This document shows, piece by piece, positions 61,061-64,000 of a stretch of DNA of 64,000 bases. Position numbers and translations under genes: made by a program. Position 1 is the first letter of the stretch. Every line of letters begins with the position of its first letter. The stretch covers positions 1 through 64,000 of the forward strand of contig JBCBYO010000015.1 of NCBI GenBank assembly GCA_039815825.1. Direction: 5' to 3'. The DNA comes from JBCBDX01 sp039815825. GTDB lineage: Bacteria > Pseudomonadota > Alphaproteobacteria > Rhizobiales > Rhizobiaceae. Below the pieces are notes generated by a model. That model saw nothing but the letters and a program-made list of their open reading frames with translations. It searched no databases and was not told the DNA's origin.

Positions 61061-61894
61061 TTAACCGTGCGCGACGCCTTCGCCAACGAAAGCTTTTTCA
61101 ACGACATAATGGCCGGGCTTTGAGTTTGCACCTTCTTCCATGCCCACCGCCTCGCAAAGTTCTGCGATTTCAACGTTTAGGCCCATGGATCCACAAATCA
61201 TCACGCGATCTTCTTCCGGGTTCCAACGTGGCACGTCCAACTTCTCAAACAGTTCGCCGGAACGGATTTTGTCTGTCACGCGACCGGTGTTTTTGAAATC
61301 TTCGCGTGTCGCAGACGGATAATAGAGCAACTTGCCTTCAACCATCTCACCGATCAGTGGATCGTTCACCAGATTGTCGATCAATTCCTGACCGTAGGTT
61401 AGCTCTGCAACTTCACGACAGGTGTGCGTCAAAACCACTTGGTCGAACTTCTCATAGACTTCGGGGTCCCGCACGAGAGAGGCGAAAGGCGCGATCCCCG
61501 TCCCGGTTGCCAGCATCCACAAGCGTTTACCCGGCAAAAGTGCGTCGATAACGAGCGTGCCGACGGGCTTTGTTTTCATGATGACCTGGTCGCCGACTTC
61601 GATCTTTTGCAGCTTCGATGTTAAAGGGCCGTCCGGTACTTTAATGGAGTAAAACTCCACTTCCTCATCCCATGATGGGGACGCGATCGAGTACGCCCGC
61701 AAAATGGGCCGACCGTTTTCTCCGGGTAGACCAATCATCACGAACTCGCCCGAGCGGAAACGCAGACTTTGTGGTCGTGTTAGCCGAAACGAAAATAGTC
61801 GATCCGTATAGTGACGAACCTGCGTGACGGTCTGTCCGTCGGGCAGGGCTGTTGCCTCGGTCTTTTCGACCGGTGTCATTTCATTCATGTCCAT
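61061..61894 (-). CDS. fpr: Ferredoxin--NADP reductase
   Basis: The 277-residue flavoprotein (second ATG at 61888 also possible) has the FAD-binding RAYSIASPSWDEEVEFYS and the NADP-binding region WMLATGTGIAPFASL. The late CGSMGLNVEIAEL segment and the C-terminal YVVEKAFV (conserved C-terminal region of bacterial Fpr) are present. It moves electrons between NADPH and ferredoxin or flavodoxin. Here it may supply sulfite reductase encoded by cysI in the same run of genes; DUF934 lies just upstream. Confidence 0.96.
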   Translation of the reverse strand: MDMNEMTPVEKTEATALPDGQTVTQVRHYTDRLFSFRLTRPQSLRFRSGEFVMIGLPGENGRPILRAYSIASPSWDEEVEFYSIKVPDGPLTSKLQKIEVGDQVIMKTKPVGTLVIDALLPGKRLWMLATGTGIAPFASLVRDPEVYEKFDQVVLTHTCREVAELTYGQELIDNLVNDPLIGEMVEGKLLYYPSATREDFKNTGRVTDKIRSGELFEKLDVPRWNPEEDRVMICGSMGLNVEIAELCEAVGMEEGANSKPGHYVVEKAFVGEGVAHG

Positions 61895-61903
61895 AAGCCT
61901 TGT

Positions 61904-62350
61904 TTAGGCGACTTTTGCAGCTTGTTCTAGCCGCACTTGGTAGGTGTTGTTGATGACCGCTACTTGCTCCAACCAATTTGCCTCAGGTTGGCGTTTTGCT
62001 TGAGCGTCAGTGATGGCCACTTGATCAAAACCACAACGGCGCATTTGAGCGTATTGGTCTGGAATCACATGACCGCGTGCCTGCAGAGTTTTTTCAAACC
62101 CAAGCCGCCGCAACTCCGTCGCAAGCGACATGCCACGACCGTCCGCGTACGACGGAAAGTCGATGGCGATAAGTTCCAGTCGATCCAGATACGGTTTCAA
62201 AGCGTCGCTACTGATGTGATTTTGCACAAATACGCTGCGCGCCGCCGTGTCAGAGGCCAAGCCATCGGGCCCGTCGGCAAACTCTACCTGCGCTTCGTCA
62301 GAAAAGCCGACATCTGTGATCACGACCCAGTTTTTGTGTGTGTCAGTCAT
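61904..62350 (-). CDS. DUF934 domain protein of the sulfate assimilation operon
   Basis: The 148-residue protein has the DUF934 pattern IDFPSYADGRGMSLATELRRLGF near residue 76 and HVIPDQYAQMRRCGFDQVAI. It is consistently encoded beside cysI and cysH in proteobacteria, yet its biochemical role is unknown. The ATG overlaps the cysH stop by 8 bases. Confidence 0.93.
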   Translation of the reverse strand: MTDTHKNWVVITDVGFSDEAQVEFADGPDGLASDTAARSVFVQNHISSDALKPYLDRLELIAIDFPSYADGRGMSLATELRRLGFEKTLQARGHVIPDQYAQMRRCGFDQVAITDAQAKRQPEANWLEQVAVINNTYQVRLEQAAKVA

Positions 62351-63074
62351 TGTTGCTTACTGCTCCGGTGCGCACAATCTTGCCGTTCTCAAAATGGATA
62401 CCGCATTCAACCTTATCCATACCGCGCCAACGACCCGAACGCATATCTTCTCCCTCGCTAACTTTCGATGTGCACGGTGCACAGCCGATGGAAGGATAAC
62501 CTTCATTGACGAGCGTGTGTTGAGGTAGATCAAATGCAAACGCATAATCTTTCAAATCTTGCGCGCTCCAGTCAGCAAGCGGGTTCAGTTTCGTTCTCCC
62601 GTTGACCTGGTGTTCTATGTGAGAAAGCCCACTGCGGCTGAAAGACTGGTGCCGTTTGCGCCCCGAAATCCAACCGTCGAAGCCATTAAGTGCATTGTGC
62701 AACACATTGGTCTTGCGGAATGCGCAACAGCCATCCGGGTCGGTTTTGTGAAGGCTCCCCCACGGATCTTTTTCCCGAATGACCTGTCCGTCCGGTGCGA
62801 CGGTTCGAACATCGGTCAGACCAAGAAAACGTATCAACTCTGCTTTGTAGTCCAGCGTTTCCTGAAAAAGCATGCGCGTGTCGATAAACAGGATCGGCGT
62901 ATCGCGTTCGACTTGCGAGATCAGATGTAAGAGTACTGCTGAATCGGCACCGAAAGATGATACCGCCGCTAAACGACCAAACCTCTGCTCTGCCAATCCG
63001 GCGCGCAGCAACAAAAGCGTCTCATGGACTGGCGCCCGAAGATGTGCAGGTGTTTCGCTAGGCAGCGCGTGCAT
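62343..63074 (-). CDS. cysH: Assimilatory adenylyl-sulfate (APS) reductase
   Basis: The 243-residue enzyme reduces activated sulfate to sulfite. The PP-loop SFGADS is at residues 40-45 and the catalytic Cys224 is in ECGIH. A Cys116-Cys117 pair with Cys198 and Cys201 forms the 4Fe-4S site, which marks an APS rather than PAPS reductase. It overlaps the end of cysI by 17 bases and leads to the DUF934 gene. Electrons come from thioredoxin or a similar donor. Confidence 0.95.
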   Translation of the reverse strand: MHALPSETPAHLRAPVHETLLLLRAGLAEQRFGRLAAVSSFGADSAVLLHLISQVERDTPILFIDTRMLFQETLDYKAELIRFLGLTDVRTVAPDGQVIREKDPWGSLHKTDPDGCCAFRKTNVLHNALNGFDGWISGRKRHQSFSRSGLSHIEHQVNGRTKLNPLADWSAQDLKDYAFAFDLPQHTLVNEGYPSIGCAPCTSKVSEGEDMRSGRWRGMDKVECGIHFENGKIVRTGAVSNND

Positions 63075-64000
63075 GTTTTACATCCTCATAGATTGCAGCC
63101 TTGAAAGGTGCAGCGCCCAATCGACGGTAAGCGTCCAGGAATGTTTCGTCTCGTGTTTCACGAAGGTCCAAATAAGTCTCAATGATCTTTTCGATCGCTG
63201 GTATAAGATCATCCGCACCAAAGCCAGGGCCGGTCCGCTCACCAATGGTTGCCGTTTCCGTCCCATCGCCACCGAGCGTGATTTGATAGTTTTCAACACC
63301 GGCACGATCGAGGCCCAAAATGCCGATATGACCGACATGATGGTGTCCGCATGCGTTGATGCAGCCAGATATCTTAATCTTCATCGGACCGATTTCACGC
63401 TCCAGCCTCAATTCATCAAAGCGGGTGGAAATCTCCTGCGCAATCGGTATCGACCGGGCGGTAGCCAACGCGCAATAGTCCATGCCGGGGCACGCAATGA
63501 TATCGGAAATCAGGCCGATATTCGCAGTGGCCAAGCCGGCTTTTTTTAATTCAGCAAATACCAACGGAATGTCGGCGCGGCGCACATGCGGCAAAATCAC
63601 ATTCTGCTCATGGCTAATACGCAACTCGTCATGACCATACTTCTCAGCCAGGTCAGCCATCAGGCGCATCTGCTCACTCGTTGCATCGCCGGGCGTGCCA
63701 CCCACTGGTTTGAGCGAAATTGAGACGATCCCATAGGCAGGGTTCTTGTGCTCGGTAACATTGGTTTCAACGAAGGACGCAAAAACCGGATCGTTTGCAA
63801 CCGCTTGTTCAAATACCAGTGATTGCGTGTTGTTGAACAAAGGTGGCGCAAAAGCAGCTTCTAGCTTTTCCATCAAACCTTCAGGCGCGCCTTTGAATTT
63901 GGCTTTCTGCTCGATGAAGGCTTCTTCGATCATTGCCTTGATCTCATCAAGACCCGTCTCGTGCACCAGGATTTTGATGCGGGCTTTGTACTTGTTGTCG
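63058..64000 (-). CDS. cysI: Sulfite/nitrite reductase hemoprotein, 5' part outside window
   Basis: The frame is open to the window edge; upstream codons read KYKARIKILVHETGLDEI, so the GTG at 63966 is internal and the start lies beyond 64000. About 314 C-terminal residues are present. Siroheme and 4Fe-4S ligands are in ACPGMDYC (C-x5-C) and SGCINACGHH (C-x3-C). It reduces sulfite to sulfide with six electrons. It lies upstream of cysH in the assimilatory cluster. Confidence 0.95.
   Translation of the reverse strand, partial: DNKYKARIKILVHETGLDEIKAMIEEAFIEQKAKFKGAPEGLMEKLEAAFAPPLFNNTQSLVFEQAVANDPVFASFVETNVTEHKNPAYGIVSISLKPVGGTPGDATSEQMRLMADLAEKYGHDELRISHEQNVILPHVRRADIPLVFAELKKAGLATANIGLISDIIACPGMDYCALATARSIPIAQEISTRFDELRLEREIGPMKIKISGCINACGHHHVGHIGILGLDRAGVENYQITLGGDGTETATIGERTGPGFGADDLIPAIEKIIETYLDLRETRDETFLDAYRRLGAAPFKAAIYEDVKHARAA

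Noticed and set aside
1..64000. Search for CRISPR arrays, insertion sequences, prophage genes, toxin-antitoxin pairs or defence islands
   Set aside because: No regularly spaced repeats, transposases, integrases or phage genes were seen; ccrM has no restriction partner and matches the solitary cell-cycle enzyme.

Overview
The window is chromosomal DNA of an alphaproteobacterium, most likely a marine member of the Hyphomicrobiales (Rhizobiales). The inference rests on gene content and order: split GlyQ/GlyS synthetase, a CcrM-type GANTC methylase, the ctaC-ctaD-ctaB-small ORF-ctaG-ctaE oxidase operon running into surf1-ispH-thrB-rnhA, the tldD/IalB block divergent from ctaC, a RibB with a worn-out GTP-cyclohydrolase-II tail, an APS-type CysH followed by DUF934, and an XseB-HDAC pair. 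Base composition is moderate and even. I see no prophage, insertion sequence, CRISPR array or integrated island; this is a core-genome segment.

Layout. 1-9.8 kb: tail of an unknown gene and its terminator, then a leftward group from a S49 peptidase through glyQ to glyS, with a CDGSH protein, a fasciclin protein, LemA, a DUF2207 protein and a VOC protein between the two synthetase subunits, plus an acidic protein of unknown function. 9.9-12.5 kb: rightward acyl-CoA dehydrogenase and crotonase. 12.5-25.4 kb: a long leftward block with RNA methyltransferases (RlmD-like, TlyA), pirin, xseB, HDAC-like hydrolase, ribB, aroC, a LysE exporter, fabI, a J-domain protein and a lipoprotein. 25.4-33 kb: pdxH and DUF1801, an ABC-2 exporter, a small HTH regulator, a zinc aminopeptidase, a sirtuin, a MOSC protein, TldD and an IalB-family protein.

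33-42 kb: a highly structured 329-base gap, then the aa3-type cytochrome c oxidase operon with its assembly factors (heme O synthase, CtaG, SURF1), ispH, thrB and rnhA. A 57-residue membrane protein lies between ctaB and ctaG. 42-52 kb: LysE exporter and divergent Lrp regulator, peroxiredoxin, DsbD-type domain protein, YqgE (with an apparent 5' frameshift), a GGDEF/EAL membrane protein, GNAT, M16 protease and threonine synthase. 52-59 kb: CcrM, HAD phosphatase, MutY, a DciA-like DUF721 protein, and small redox or metal-related proteins. 59.4-64 kb: a CAU tRNA, a ferredoxin-reductase-like flavoprotein, and the assimilatory sulfate reduction genes fpr, DUF934, cysH and cysI (cysI cut by the window end).

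The observations most worth following are: the hairpin element flanked by direct repeats in front of ctaC (33.12-33.33 kb); the frameshift in yqgE; a 16-base palindrome lying on the start codon of the Lrp-family gene; an operator-like palindrome in front of the acyl-CoA dehydrogenase; and the absence of dxs from the xseB-tlyA interval. I did not find a clearly new multi-gene system. All family calls are from reading motifs and gene order; no database search was possible.
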